This document shows, in pieces, positions 48,171-55,732 of a stretch of DNA of 64,000 nucleotides. The DNA is from Streptomyces sp. NRRL WC-3605 (GTDB taxonomy: Bacteria > Actinomycetota > Actinomycetes > Streptomycetales > Streptomycetaceae): positions 1 to 64,000 of the forward strand of contig NZ_LLZN01000035.1 in the NCBI RefSeq assembly GCF_001509795.1, written 5' to 3'. The number at the start of each line of letters is the position of its first letter. Position 1 is the stretch's first letter. A program made the translations under genes and the position numbers. A model generated the notes under the pieces. It ran no database searches, was not told where the DNA came from, and was given only the letters and a program-made list of their open reading frames with translations.

Positions 48171-49166
48171 TTAGGGCTTCACTGACCGGTAGTACCGCCG
48201 CGCGCCCTCGTGGAGGCCCAGCGGGTCCGTATAGATCGCCGTGCGCAGGTCCACCAGCTGCGCGGAGTGCACGTGCGCGCCGATGCCGTCGCGGCTCTTG
48301 ATCACCGTCCGGGTCAGCCACTCCGTGAGCCGGGGGTCCATGTCCTCGCGGGTGATCAGCAGGTTGGAGACGGCGATGGTCGGCACCGTGCTGCCGTTCT
48401 GGACGGTGGGATAGGCCGACTCCGGCATGTTCGTCGCGCGGTAGAAGTGCGCCGCGTCACCCTGCGCGTGCACCTTGGCGACCAGGTCGGCGTCGATGGG
48501 CACGAAACGGAACGAGGACGTCTGCGCGATCTTCTCCAGGCCGTCCGTCGGCACCCCGCTCGACCAGAAGAACGCGTCGAGCTCGCGCCCGAGCCGCTCG
48601 GGGCCGGTGTCGATGCCGTCCGAGCGGGCGGTGATGTCCTTCTCCGGGTCGATGCCCGCCGCCTCCAGCACTCGGGTGGCGATCAGCCGCACCCCGGAGT
48701 CCGGCAGCCCTATGGCCACCCGCTTGCCCTTGAGGTCGGCGACGGAGCGGATGTCCGAGTCCGGCGGCACGACGAGCTGGACGTAGTCGTCGTACAGGCG
48801 GGCCACCCCGCGGAGCCGGTCCATGACGGGCTTGCCGCCGATCCGGTAGGTGTCCACGGCGTCGGCGGCGGCGATCGTGAAGTCGGCCCGGCCGGTCGCC
48901 ACCCGCTGGACGTTCTCCTGCGAGCCGTCGCTCGTGAGCAGCCGCACCTTCAGCTGGGGCATGTCCTCGGCCAGCTCCTCGCGCAGCAGCTCGCCGTACT
49001 CCTGGTACACACCCGCGCGTGTGCCGGTGCTGAACGTGATCGTCCCGCTCGGCGGGTCCTCGCCCAGGGGCAGCATCCACCACAGCAGCAGCCCGAGGGC
49101 CACGACGCCGGCGGCCGCGCCCTGGAGGGCCCGGCGCCTGCTCATGCGGGTCAGTGCGGTGGACAT
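48171..49166 (-). CDS. TAXI-family solute-binding protein (orphan)
   Basis: A 331-aa exported or membrane-tethered binding protein. The N-terminal RRRALQGAAAGVVALGLLLWWMLP could be a Tat-like signal or an anchor. The TAXI domain follows (ITFSTGTRAGVYQEYGELL, LLTSDGSQENVQRVATGRADFTI, KGKRVAIGLPDSGVRLIATRVLEAAGI). TAXI proteins usually feed TRAP transporters, but no TRAP permease gene is in the window. The gene ends 33 nt from the gluK stop, facing it, so a sensory role with a histidine kinase is possible (inference). CAGGAT lies 7 nt before the ATG at 49166, suggesting a leaderless message. Confidence 0.88.
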   Translation of the reverse strand: MSTALTRMSRRRALQGAAAGVVALGLLLWWMLPLGEDPPSGTITFSTGTRAGVYQEYGELLREELAEDMPQLKVRLLTSDGSQENVQRVATGRADFTIAAADAVDTYRIGGKPVMDRLRGVARLYDDYVQLVVPPDSDIRSVADLKGKRVAIGLPDSGVRLIATRVLEAAGIDPEKDITARSDGIDTGPERLGRELDAFFWSSGVPTDGLEKIAQTSSFRFVPIDADLVAKVHAQGDAAHFYRATNMPESAYPTVQNGSTVPTIAVSNLLITREDMDPRLTEWLTRTVIKSRDGIGAHVHSAQLVDLRTAIYTDPLGLHEGARRYYRSVKP

Positions 49167-49247
49167 GGCCGCGATCCTGCCAGTCGCCGCACCCGCTGAC
49201 CAGGGCCGGGGTCACAGGCGGGGGCCGGACCGGTGCCGGCCGCTCGC

Positions 49248-49253
49248 TACAGT
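49248..49253 (+). promoter_or_regulatory. -10 element of the MazG-like gene, leaderless type
   Basis: TACAGT ends 7 nt before the ATG at 49261. No Shine-Dalgarno sequence is present. Confidence 0.5.
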
Positions 49254-49260
49254 CGGCCGC

Positions 49261-49665
49261 ATGAGTCCCTCTCCCGCCGACCTGGTCCGCGAGTTCCACC
49301 TGGCCTTCGGGCTCGACGCCCGCACCGCCCCGACGGAGGTGGCGCCGGAGCTCGCCGCCCACCGGGGAGAGCTGCTCGCCGAGGAGGCCGCGGAGGTCGC
49401 CGAGGTCTCGGTCACCGGCCCCCTCGACCGGCTCGCGCACGAGCTGGCGGACGTCGTGTACGTGGCCTACGGCACCGCCCTCGTGCACGGCATCGACCTG
49501 GACGCCGTCCTGGCCGAGATCCACCGCTCCAACATGACCAAGCTCGGCCCGGACGGCCAGGTCGCCCGCCGGGCCGACGGCAAGGTCCTCAAGGGCGACC
49601 ACTACGAGGCGCCGGACGTGGGTGCCGTACTGCGCCGCCAGGGATGGAAGGGCGGCACCGCCTAG
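49261..49665 (+). CDS. MazG-like nucleotide pyrophosphohydrolase
   Basis: A 134-aa all-alpha NTP pyrophosphatase-like protein. The metal-binding pattern of the MazG/PRA-PH fold is visible as ELLAEEAAEVAEV followed by ELADVVYVAYGTA, and IHRSNMTKLGPDG resembles the later conserved segment of phage-type MazG-like proteins. It probably hydrolyses a non-canonical or surplus nucleotide; the exact substrate is unknown. It stands alone before miaB with a leaderless-type start. Confidence 0.8.
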   Translation: MSPSPADLVREFHLAFGLDARTAPTEVAPELAAHRGELLAEEAAEVAEVSVTGPLDRLAHELADVVYVAYGTALVHGIDLDAVLAEIHRSNMTKLGPDGQVARRADGKVLKGDHYEAPDVGAVLRRQGWKGGTA

Positions 49666-49704
49666 GCGTACGGGACACCGGGGAGAGGGGTCCGGACGAC
49701 CGCA

Positions 49705-49710
49705 TACCCT
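49705..49710 (+). promoter_or_regulatory. -10 element of miaB, leaderless type
   Basis: TACCCT ends 6 nt before the miaB ATG (49717). Confidence 0.5.
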
Positions 49711-49716
49711 TGTCCC

Positions 49717-51231
49717 ATGAGCAGCAGCGACCGGAGCCAGGCAGTGGGCGTCAGGACATATGAGGTACGCACCTACGGGTGCCAGATGAACGTCCACGAT
49801 TCCGAGCGATTGTCCGGTCTGCTGGAGGACGCCGGGTACGTCCGCGCGCCCGAGGGCTCCGACGGTGACGCCGACGTCGTCGTCTTCAACACCTGCGCGG
49901 TGCGCGAGAACGCCGACAACAAGCTGTACGGCAACCTCGGCCACCTCGCCCCGAAGAAGGCGAGCCGGCCCGGCATGCAGATCGCCGTCGGCGGCTGCCT
50001 CGCCCAGAAGGACCGCGACACCATCGTCAAGCGGGCCCCCTGGGTCGACGTGGTCTTCGGCACGCACAACATCGGCAAGCTGCCCGTCCTGCTGGAGCGC
50101 GCGCGCGTGCAGGAGGAGGCGCAGGTCGAGATCGCCGAGTCGCTGGAGGAGTTCCCCTCCACGCTGCCGACCCGGCGCGAGAGCGCCTACGCGGCCTGGG
50201 TGTCGATCTCCGTCGGCTGCAACAACACCTGCACGTTCTGTATCGTCCCGGCCCTGCGCGGCAAGGAGAAGGACCGCCGTCCCGGCGACATCCTCGCCGA
50301 GGTCGAGGCGCTGGTCGCCGAAGGCGTCAGCGAGATCACGCTGCTCGGGCAGAACGTCAACGCGTACGGCTCGGACATCGGCGACCGCGAGGCGTTCAGC
50401 AAGCTGCTGCGGGCCTGCGGGAACATCGAGGGCCTGGAGCGCGTCCGCTTCACCTCGCCGCACCCGCGCGACTTCACCGACGACGTGATCGCCGCCATGG
50501 CCGAGACGCCGAACGTGATGCCGCAGCTGCACATGCCGCTCCAGTCCGGTTCGGACACCGTGCTGAAGGCGATGCGCCGCTCCTACCGCCAGGAGCGCTA
50601 CCTCGGGATCATCGAGAAGGTCCGCGCCGCCATCCCGCACGCCGCGATCACCACCGACATCATCGTGGGCTTCCCCGGCGAGACCGAGGAGGACTTCGAG
50701 CAGACGCTGCACGTCGTCCGCGAGGCGCGCTTCGCGCAGGCGTTCACGTTCCAGTACTCCAAGCGCCCCGGCACCCCGGCGGCCACCATGGACGGCCAGA
50801 TCCCCAAGAAGGTCGTCCAGGAGCGCTACGAGCGGCTGGTCGCCCTCCAGGAGGAGATCTCCTGGGAGGAGAACAAGAAGCAGGTCGGCCGCACCCTGGA
50901 GCTGATGGTCGCCGAGGGCGAGGGCCGCAAGGACGACGCCACGCACCGCCTCTCCGGCCGCGCCCCCGACAACCGCCTCGTGCACTTCACCAAGCCGGAC
51001 CAGGAGGTCCGCCCCGGTGACGTGGTGACCGTCGAGATCACCTACGCCGCCCCGCACCACCTCCTCGCCGAGGGTTCCGTCCTCGACGTGCGCCGCACGC
51101 GCGCGGGCGACGCCTGGGAGAAGCGCAACGCCGCCGAGCAGGCCAAGCCGGCCGGTGTGCTGCTGGGCCTGCCCAAGGTGGGCGTGCCCGCGCCGCTGCC
51201 GGTGGCCACCTCGGGCTGCGCGATCGACTGA
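49717..51231 (+). CDS. miaB: tRNA-2-methylthio-N6-dimethylallyladenosine synthase MiaB
   Basis: A 504-aa radical-SAM methylthiotransferase acting on i6A37 of tRNAs. The UPF0004 domain has [31 protein letters not shown] and VGGCLAQKD. The radical-SAM motif is CNNTCTFC. The TRAM domain near the C-terminus is followed by a ~40-residue tail. It works downstream of MiaA, encoded at 52887. The two intervening minus-strand genes break any operon between them. The start is supported by a -10 hexamer 6 nt upstream. Confidence 0.95.
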   Translation: MSSSDRSQAVGVRTYEVRTYGCQMNVHDSERLSGLLEDAGYVRAPEGSDGDADVVVFNTCAVRENADNKLYGNLGHLAPKKASRPGMQIAVGGCLAQKDRDTIVKRAPWVDVVFGTHNIGKLPVLLERARVQEEAQVEIAESLEEFPSTLPTRRESAYAAWVSISVGCNNTCTFCIVPALRGKEKDRRPGDILAEVEALVAEGVSEITLLGQNVNAYGSDIGDREAFSKLLRACGNIEGLERVRFTSPHPRDFTDDVIAAMAETPNVMPQLHMPLQSGSDTVLKAMRRSYRQERYLGIIEKVRAAIPHAAITTDIIVGFPGETEEDFEQTLHVVREARFAQAFTFQYSKRPGTPAATMDGQIPKKVVQERYERLVALQEEISWEENKKQVGRTLELMVAEGEGRKDDATHRLSGRAPDNRLVHFTKPDQEVRPGDVVTVEITYAAPHHLLAEGSVLDVRRTRAGDAWEKRNAAEQAKPAGVLLGLPKVGVPAPLPVATSGCAID

Positions 51232-51297
51232 CGGCGCCGCCGGAGCCGCCCCGGGCACGCCGCGGGAGCTGTCCCGGGCCGCCGTACGGCGCCGCAG

Positions 51298-51303
51298 TAG
51301 GCT
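51298..51303 (+). promoter_or_regulatory. -10 element of the extradiol-dioxygenase-like gene, leaderless type
   Basis: TAGGCT ends 7 nt before the ATG at 51311. Confidence 0.5.
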
Positions 51304-51310
51304 GCCGATC

Positions 51311-52057
51311 ATGCTTGTCGCCGCCGCAGTCTGCCCATGCCCGCCCCTCCTCGTGCCCGAGGTCGCGGCGGGCGCCGCCCCCGAGCTGGACGCCGCGCGT
51401 GCCGCGTGCGCCGACGCGCTCGGGGTGCTCGCCGCCGCCCGGCCCGACCTGCTGGTGGTCGTCGGGCCCGCCGGGGAGACCGGGACCTTCCCCGAGGGCA
51501 CGCCGGGCTCCTTCCGGGGCTTCGGCGTCGACGTCGCCGTACGTCTCGGCGCGAGCGCCACGAGCGCCACGAGCGCGCCTGGGGCCCTGGGAGCCGCGCG
51601 AGCGGAGCCACAGGGTGTCCTGCCGCCGTCCCTCGCCGTCGCCGCCTGGCTGCTGGAGCGCACCGGATGGTCGGACGCCCCGATCGAGGGACTCGGCATC
51701 GCGGAACCGACAACCGCCGAGCGGTGTATCCAGACGGGGAGGGAGCTCGCCGCCCAGGCCGGCCGGGTGGCGCTGCTGGTGATGGGCGACGCCAGCGCCT
51801 GCCGCACGCTCAAGGCGCCCGGCTATCTGGACGAGCGGGCGGCGCCCTTCGACGCGTCCGTCGCGCGTGCGCTGGGTTCCGCGGACGTGCCGGCCCTCCA
51901 GGAGCTCGACATCGCGCTCGCCCGGGAGCTGCAGGCGTCGGGCCGGGCCCCGTGGCAGGTCCTGGCCGGAGCCGCGGAGGCCGCGGACCTGGCGGGCGCC
52001 CTGCTGTACGAGGACGCGCCGTACGGGGTCGGCTACCTGGTGGCCACCTGGTCCTAG
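51311..52057 (+). CDS. Class III extradiol dioxygenase subunit B-like protein
   Basis: A 248-aa protein with the fold of the LigB-type dioxygenase superfamily, as judged by MLVAAAVCPCPPLLVPEVAAG at the start and LLVVVGPAGETG, LLVMGDASACRTLKAPGYLDERAAPFD and PYGVGYLVATW later. The family start usually reads CPHPPLLVPE; here the metal-ligand His is Cys/Pro (CPCPPLLVP), and the second His of the site is not obvious either, so catalysis is doubtful. This protein is conserved between miaB and miaA in streptomycetes as I recall. The function is unknown. Confidence 0.75.
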   Translation: MLVAAAVCPCPPLLVPEVAAGAAPELDAARAACADALGVLAAARPDLLVVVGPAGETGTFPEGTPGSFRGFGVDVAVRLGASATSATSAPGALGAARAEPQGVLPPSLAVAAWLLERTGWSDAPIEGLGIAEPTTAERCIQTGRELAAQAGRVALLVMGDASACRTLKAPGYLDERAAPFDASVARALGSADVPALQELDIALARELQASGRAPWQVLAGAAEAADLAGALLYEDAPYGVGYLVATWS

Positions 52058-52058
52058 G

Positions 52059-52082
52059 GGCTGTCTGACACCGCGGACAGCC
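52059..52082 (+). terminator. Hairpin after the extradiol-like gene
   Basis: GGCTGTC and GACAGCC form a 7-bp stem around a 10-nt loop, directly after the stop codon. Confidence 0.45.
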
Positions 52083-52131
52083 GCGCGCCCGAAGGCCGCG
52101 AGACCGTCCGCGAAGGTGCCGGAGGTGCCGG

Positions 52132-52401
52132 TCAGGTGGTCGGCGGCGGGGCGTCCGGCGGTGGTGTGCCGCCGCCCGTCGCCGGGTCGTCGCCCTTGTG
52201 CGCGAGGCGGCCCATGGCCCCGTGTGCCTTGCCCGTCCCCGAGTGGATCTTGTCGCGGTACTTGCCCTTGGTCCGCTCGTCGACGACCTTGGCGGCCTTG
52301 TCGAGGCCGTGATGCACCTTGTCCTCGTGCCGCTGTGCGAAGTCGGAGACCTTGTCCTTGGCCGGGGCGATCCTGGCTTTCAGGTTGTCCATCAGACCCA
52401 T
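52132..52401 (-). CDS. MT0933/Rv0909-like antitoxin family protein
   Basis: An 89-aa basic, helical protein. MGLMDNLKARIAPAKDKVSD, HEDKVHHGLDKAAKVVDERTKGKY and DKIHSGTGKAHGAMGRL match the pattern of the MT0933 antitoxin family (Rv0909 of M. tuberculosis). It ends in a Pro/Gly/Thr tail. No toxin-like partner (Rv0910 type) is adjacent. The gene upstream on the same strand encodes a small acidic protein. GGAAGGTGA is a good ribosome binding site. Confidence 0.8.
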   Translation of the reverse strand: MGLMDNLKARIAPAKDKVSDFAQRHEDKVHHGLDKAAKVVDERTKGKYRDKIHSGTGKAHGAMGRLAHKGDDPATGGGTPPPDAPPPTT

Positions 52402-52425
52402 GCTTCACCTTCCCGCGCGGGGCAG

Positions 52426-52704
52426 TTACCTGCGGGCGCCCTCACCGGCCTCGCTGTCGGCGGCCTTGTCGGCGGACTGCTGCTTGGGGATCTCGACGCC
52501 GTCGTCGGTGCCGGTCCCGTCGGTGTCGGCGGCCGCCGCGGAGGCCGTCTCCTCCGCCTCGGCATCCGACGGACCCGAGGGCTCCGCCGCCTCAGCAGCG
52601 GGCCCGGCCGTCTCCGTACCGGCCTCCGCCTCGACCTCGACCTCGGCGGACGAGGCCTCCTCCGAGCCCTTCGACCTGCCAAAAATCCGTGCGAAAACGC
52701 CCAT
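52426..52704 (-). CDS. Small acidic protein, unknown function
   Basis: A 92-aa protein. It starts with a short conserved-looking motif MGVFARIFGRSKG and continues as a strongly acidic Ala/Glu/Asp/Thr-rich, probably disordered chain (for example SSAEVEVEAEAGTE). GGAGTGG precedes the ATG at 52704. It lies 24 nt upstream of the antitoxin-like gene, and the opposite net charges of the two products would suit binding. I do not recognise a function. Confidence 0.6.
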   Translation of the reverse strand: MGVFARIFGRSKGSEEASSAEVEVEAEAGTETAGPAAEAAEPSGPSDAEAEETASAAAADTDGTGTDDGVEIPKQQSADKAADSEAGEGARR

Positions 52705-52874
52705 ATCCACTCCATACGGTACTCGTGCGGGCGAAATCCCGCGTCGTCCGGTGCGTCCGTTTGCGCCCCCGGGTCGCCGCCCCCACCGAATCGGCGGCGA
52801 AAACCTCGCAACAGGCAACGACCCCGCACACGGGCCGTCACGTAACTCGTTCGAGACCACCCTCTGAGGTTTGC

Positions 52875-52880
52875 GAGACT
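52875..52880 (+). promoter_or_regulatory. -10 element of miaA, leaderless type
   Basis: GAGACT ends 6 nt before the GTG at 52887. Confidence 0.35.
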
Positions 52881-52886
52881 GGGGCG

Positions 52887-53825
52887 GTGAGCAGTGCACC
52901 CCCCTCCCCGCGCGTCATCGCCGTCGTCGGACCCACCGCGGCCGGAAAGTCCGATCTGGGCGTCTTCCTGGCGCAGCGACTCGGCGGTGAGGTCGTCAAC
53001 GCCGACTCCATGCAGCTCTACCGGGGGATGGACATCGGCACGGCCAAGCTGACGCCCGAGGAGCGCCAGGCGGTGCCGCACCACCTGCTGGACATCTGGG
53101 ACGTCACGGTCACCGCCTCGGTCGCCGAGTACCAGCGCCTCGCCCGCGCGCGCATCGACGCCCTGCTCGCCGAGGGCCGCTGGCCCGTCCTGGTCGGCGG
53201 ATCGGGACTGTACGTCCGGGGCGCCGTCGACAACCTCGAGTTCCCCGGCACCGACCCCGAGGTCCGGGCCCGGCTGGAGGAGGAGCTGGCGCTGCGCGGG
53301 TCCGGAGCGCTGCACGCCCGTCTGGCCGCCGCCGACCCCGACGCCGCCCAGGCGATCCTGCCCAGCAACGGCCGCCGTATCGTCCGTGCCCTGGAGGTCA
53401 TCGAGATCACCGGACGGCCCTTCACCGCCAACCTGCCGGGCCACGACTCCGTGTACGACACCGTCCAGATCGGCGTCGACGTCGCCCGCCCCGAACTCGA
53501 CGAGCGCATCGCCCGCCGCGTCGACCGGATGTGGAACGCCGGGCTCGTCGACGAGGTGCGCGCACTGGAGGTGAAAGGGTTGCGCGAGGGGCGTACGGCC
53601 TCGCGCGCGCTCGGCTACCAGCAGGTGCTCGCGGCGCTCGAGGGGGAGTGCACCCTCGACGAGGCCCGCGCGGAGACCGTCCGTGCCACCAAACGCTTCG
53701 CGCGCCGTCAGGATTCATGGTTCAGACGCGACCCGCGGGTGCACTGGCTCAGTGGGGCTGCGGCAGATGTCACAGAACTTCCGCAGCTGGCCCTGGCGTT
53801 GGTCGAACGAGCGGTTACAGCCTGA
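52887..53825 (+). CDS. miaA: tRNA dimethylallyltransferase MiaA
   Basis: A 312-aa enzyme that puts the dimethylallyl group on A37 of tRNAs reading U-starting codons. The P-loop is VVGPTAAGKSDLG and the family block NADSMQLYRGMDIGTAKLT follows. PVLVGGSGLYVRGAVDNLEFPG and TRALGYQQ-like SRALGYQQVLAALEG are present, with RRQDSWFRRDPRVHWL near the end. The GTG at 52887 gives the usual length; the longer frame upstream runs antisense over other genes. It supplies the substrate for MiaB. Confidence 0.95.
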   Translation: MSSAPPSPRVIAVVGPTAAGKSDLGVFLAQRLGGEVVNADSMQLYRGMDIGTAKLTPEERQAVPHHLLDIWDVTVTASVAEYQRLARARIDALLAEGRWPVLVGGSGLYVRGAVDNLEFPGTDPEVRARLEEELALRGSGALHARLAAADPDAAQAILPSNGRRIVRALEVIEITGRPFTANLPGHDSVYDTVQIGVDVARPELDERIARRVDRMWNAGLVDEVRALEVKGLREGRTASRALGYQQVLAALEGECTLDEARAETVRATKRFARRQDSWFRRDPRVHWLSGAAADVTELPQLALALVERAVTA

Positions 53826-53927
53826 TCACGTGATGGCATCGGGACGCCCCGGTCGTCATCCGGGCCTGCGCCACCGTGCCATCATCGAGCTTCGATCGAC
53901 CAAGTGGAGTCCGAGTTGGGAGGGCGC

Positions 53928-54443
53928 GTGGCGATGGAGGCCGGCCCTCGCGACACCGCACAAGGCACGGGGAACCGCACCACCGGCACCGGTGAGCGGG
54001 AGCCCGACGGCGAGCGGCTGGGCCCGGACGTGACCGACGACGCCGACGTCGACGGCGGCGTGACCGACGACGGGCCCCCGCCGGAGGAGATGTACACCGG
54101 CGGCCCCGAGGTCGAGGTCGAGCTCCGCCCGCAGCGCAGGCTGCGCCTGTGGCAGCTCGCGCCCATCGTGGGCCTGGCCGCGCTCGGCTCCCTGATGTTC
54201 GCGTTCCCGCTCGCCTTCGACTTCGGCGACAGCGGTGCCGTGATCGCCATGCTGGGGCTGCTCATCTGCCTCTGCGCGGCCGGCTGGGGCATGATGGCCG
54301 CCCGCCGCGTGGGCTACACCTGGCCCGGCCTGCCGCCGCGCGGCTCCGGCCGCAGACCGGACTGGCGCGTCCTCGGGGCGTACTGCCTGCTGGTCGTGGC
54401 GATCGTCGCCCTGGCCGTGTGGCGCGTGGCACGCCTGCGCTGA
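53928..54443 (+). CDS. Membrane protein with acidic N-terminus, unknown function
   Basis: A 171-aa protein. The first ~75 residues are hydrophilic and acidic (DVTDDADVDGGVTDDG). Three hydrophobic segments follow (LAPIVGLAALGSLMFAFPLAF, VIAMLGLLICLCAAGWGMMA, LGAYCLLVVAIVALAVWRVA). The GTG at 53928 is preceded by GGGAGGG; an ATG two codons later or a GTG at 53904 is possible. It lies between miaA and dapF in the same direction. Confidence 0.75.
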   Translation: MAMEAGPRDTAQGTGNRTTGTGEREPDGERLGPDVTDDADVDGGVTDDGPPPEEMYTGGPEVEVELRPQRRLRLWQLAPIVGLAALGSLMFAFPLAFDFGDSGAVIAMLGLLICLCAAGWGMMAARRVGYTWPGLPPRGSGRRPDWRVLGAYCLLVVAIVALAVWRVARLR

Positions 54444-54552
54444 GCCGGGCCCCGCACGCCGTCACCGCCGTACTGGGCCGGTCCTCGCGCGCCGCGACCG
54501 CCGTACTGGGCCGCGCGCCGCGACCGCCGTACGGGATGTCCGACCCGCACCG

Positions 54553-54558
54553 TACGAT
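54553..54558 (+). promoter_or_regulatory. -10 element of dapF, leaderless type
   Basis: TACGAT ends 6 nt before the dapF ATG (54565). The intervening CGAGGA is too close to the ATG for a normal Shine-Dalgarno. Confidence 0.5.
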
Positions 54559-54564
54559 CGAGGA

Positions 54565-55434
54565 ATGAGCACGCGGATCGCCTTCCTCAAGGGCCACGGC
54601 ACCGAGAACGACTTCGTGATCGTCCCCGACCCGGAGAACGTCATCGAGCTGCCCCCGGCCGCCGTCGCCGCCCTGTGCGACCGCCGCGCGGGCATCGGCG
54701 GCGACGGCCTGCTGCACGTCGTGCGCTCCGCGGCCCACCCCGAGGCCCGGCACCTGGCGGCCGAGGCCGAATGGTTCATGGACTACCGCAACGGCGACGG
54801 CTCGGTCGCGGAGATGTGCGGCAACGGCGTGCGGGTCTTCGCCCGCTACCTCCAGCGCGCCGGGCACACCGGCGAGGGCGATCTCGCCGTGGCCACGCGC
54901 GGCGGCGTGAAGACCGTGCACATCGACAAGGACGGCGGCATCACCGTCGGCATGGGCAGGGCCCGCCTCCCCGAGGGAGACGTCACCGTCGCCGTCGGCG
55001 ACCGCAGCTGGCCCGCCCGCAACGTGAACATGGGCAACCCGCACGCCGTGGCCTTCGTCGACGACCTCGGGGACGCCGGCGCGCTCCTCGAGGCGCCGCC
55101 GGTCAGCCCGGCCGCCGCCTACCCCGACGGGGTCAACGTCGAGTTCGTCGTGGACCGCGGCCCCCGGCACGTGGCGATGCGCGTCCACGAGCGGGGCTCC
55201 GGCGAGACCCGGTCCTGCGGCACCGGCGCCTGCGCGGTCGCCGTGGCCACCGCCCGCCGCGACGGCGCCGACCCGGCCGTCACCGGCGCCCCGGAGACGT
55301 ACACCGTCGACGTCCCCGGCGGCACCCTGGTCATCACCGAGCGGCCGGACGGCGAGATCGAGATGACCGGCCCCGCCGTGATCGTGGCCGAGGGCGAGCT
55401 CGACGCGGAATGGCTGGAATCGTTCGGCCGCTGA
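54565..55434 (+). CDS. dapF: Diaminopimelate epimerase
   Basis: A 289-aa cofactor-free racemase that converts LL- to meso-diaminopimelate for lysine synthesis (streptomycetes use LL-DAP in peptidoglycan). Two catalytic cysteines are visible, in SVAEMCGNGVR and ETRSCGTGACA. KGHGTENDFVIV opens the chain, NVNMGNPHAV and NVEFV precede the second cysteine, and ERPDGEIEMTGPAVIVAEGE closes it. It stands alone with a leaderless-type start. Confidence 0.95.
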   Translation: MSTRIAFLKGHGTENDFVIVPDPENVIELPPAAVAALCDRRAGIGGDGLLHVVRSAAHPEARHLAAEAEWFMDYRNGDGSVAEMCGNGVRVFARYLQRAGHTGEGDLAVATRGGVKTVHIDKDGGITVGMGRARLPEGDVTVAVGDRSWPARNVNMGNPHAVAFVDDLGDAGALLEAPPVSPAAAYPDGVNVEFVVDRGPRHVAMRVHERGSGETRSCGTGACAVAVATARRDGADPAVTGAPETYTVDVPGGTLVITERPDGEIEMTGPAVIVAEGELDAEWLESFGR

Positions 55435-55732
55435 GGTGCTCCGGCCGCTCCGGTGCCCGGGCCGAGCGGCCCTCGCCCCCGCCGTTCCCGGGGAAGCGCC
55501 GTCCCGCCGCGTTCGACGGCGGGAACCCGCCCCTGCCGGATGGCGCAAACCGTAAACATGCGAAGCCTCGCTCGAATGGGTGATCCGTTTCACGCTCGGC
55601 CGGAGGCGGCCGGAAGCACGTGATGGGCTCGGTAGCATCAAGCACCGGCCCGGACGGGGAGAAGTCGCCATCCCCTGCGCCGAGTCCGTCATGGGGAACC
55701 CCGTCCGCCGGTCCACGCAGCCGGAGGTGCCC

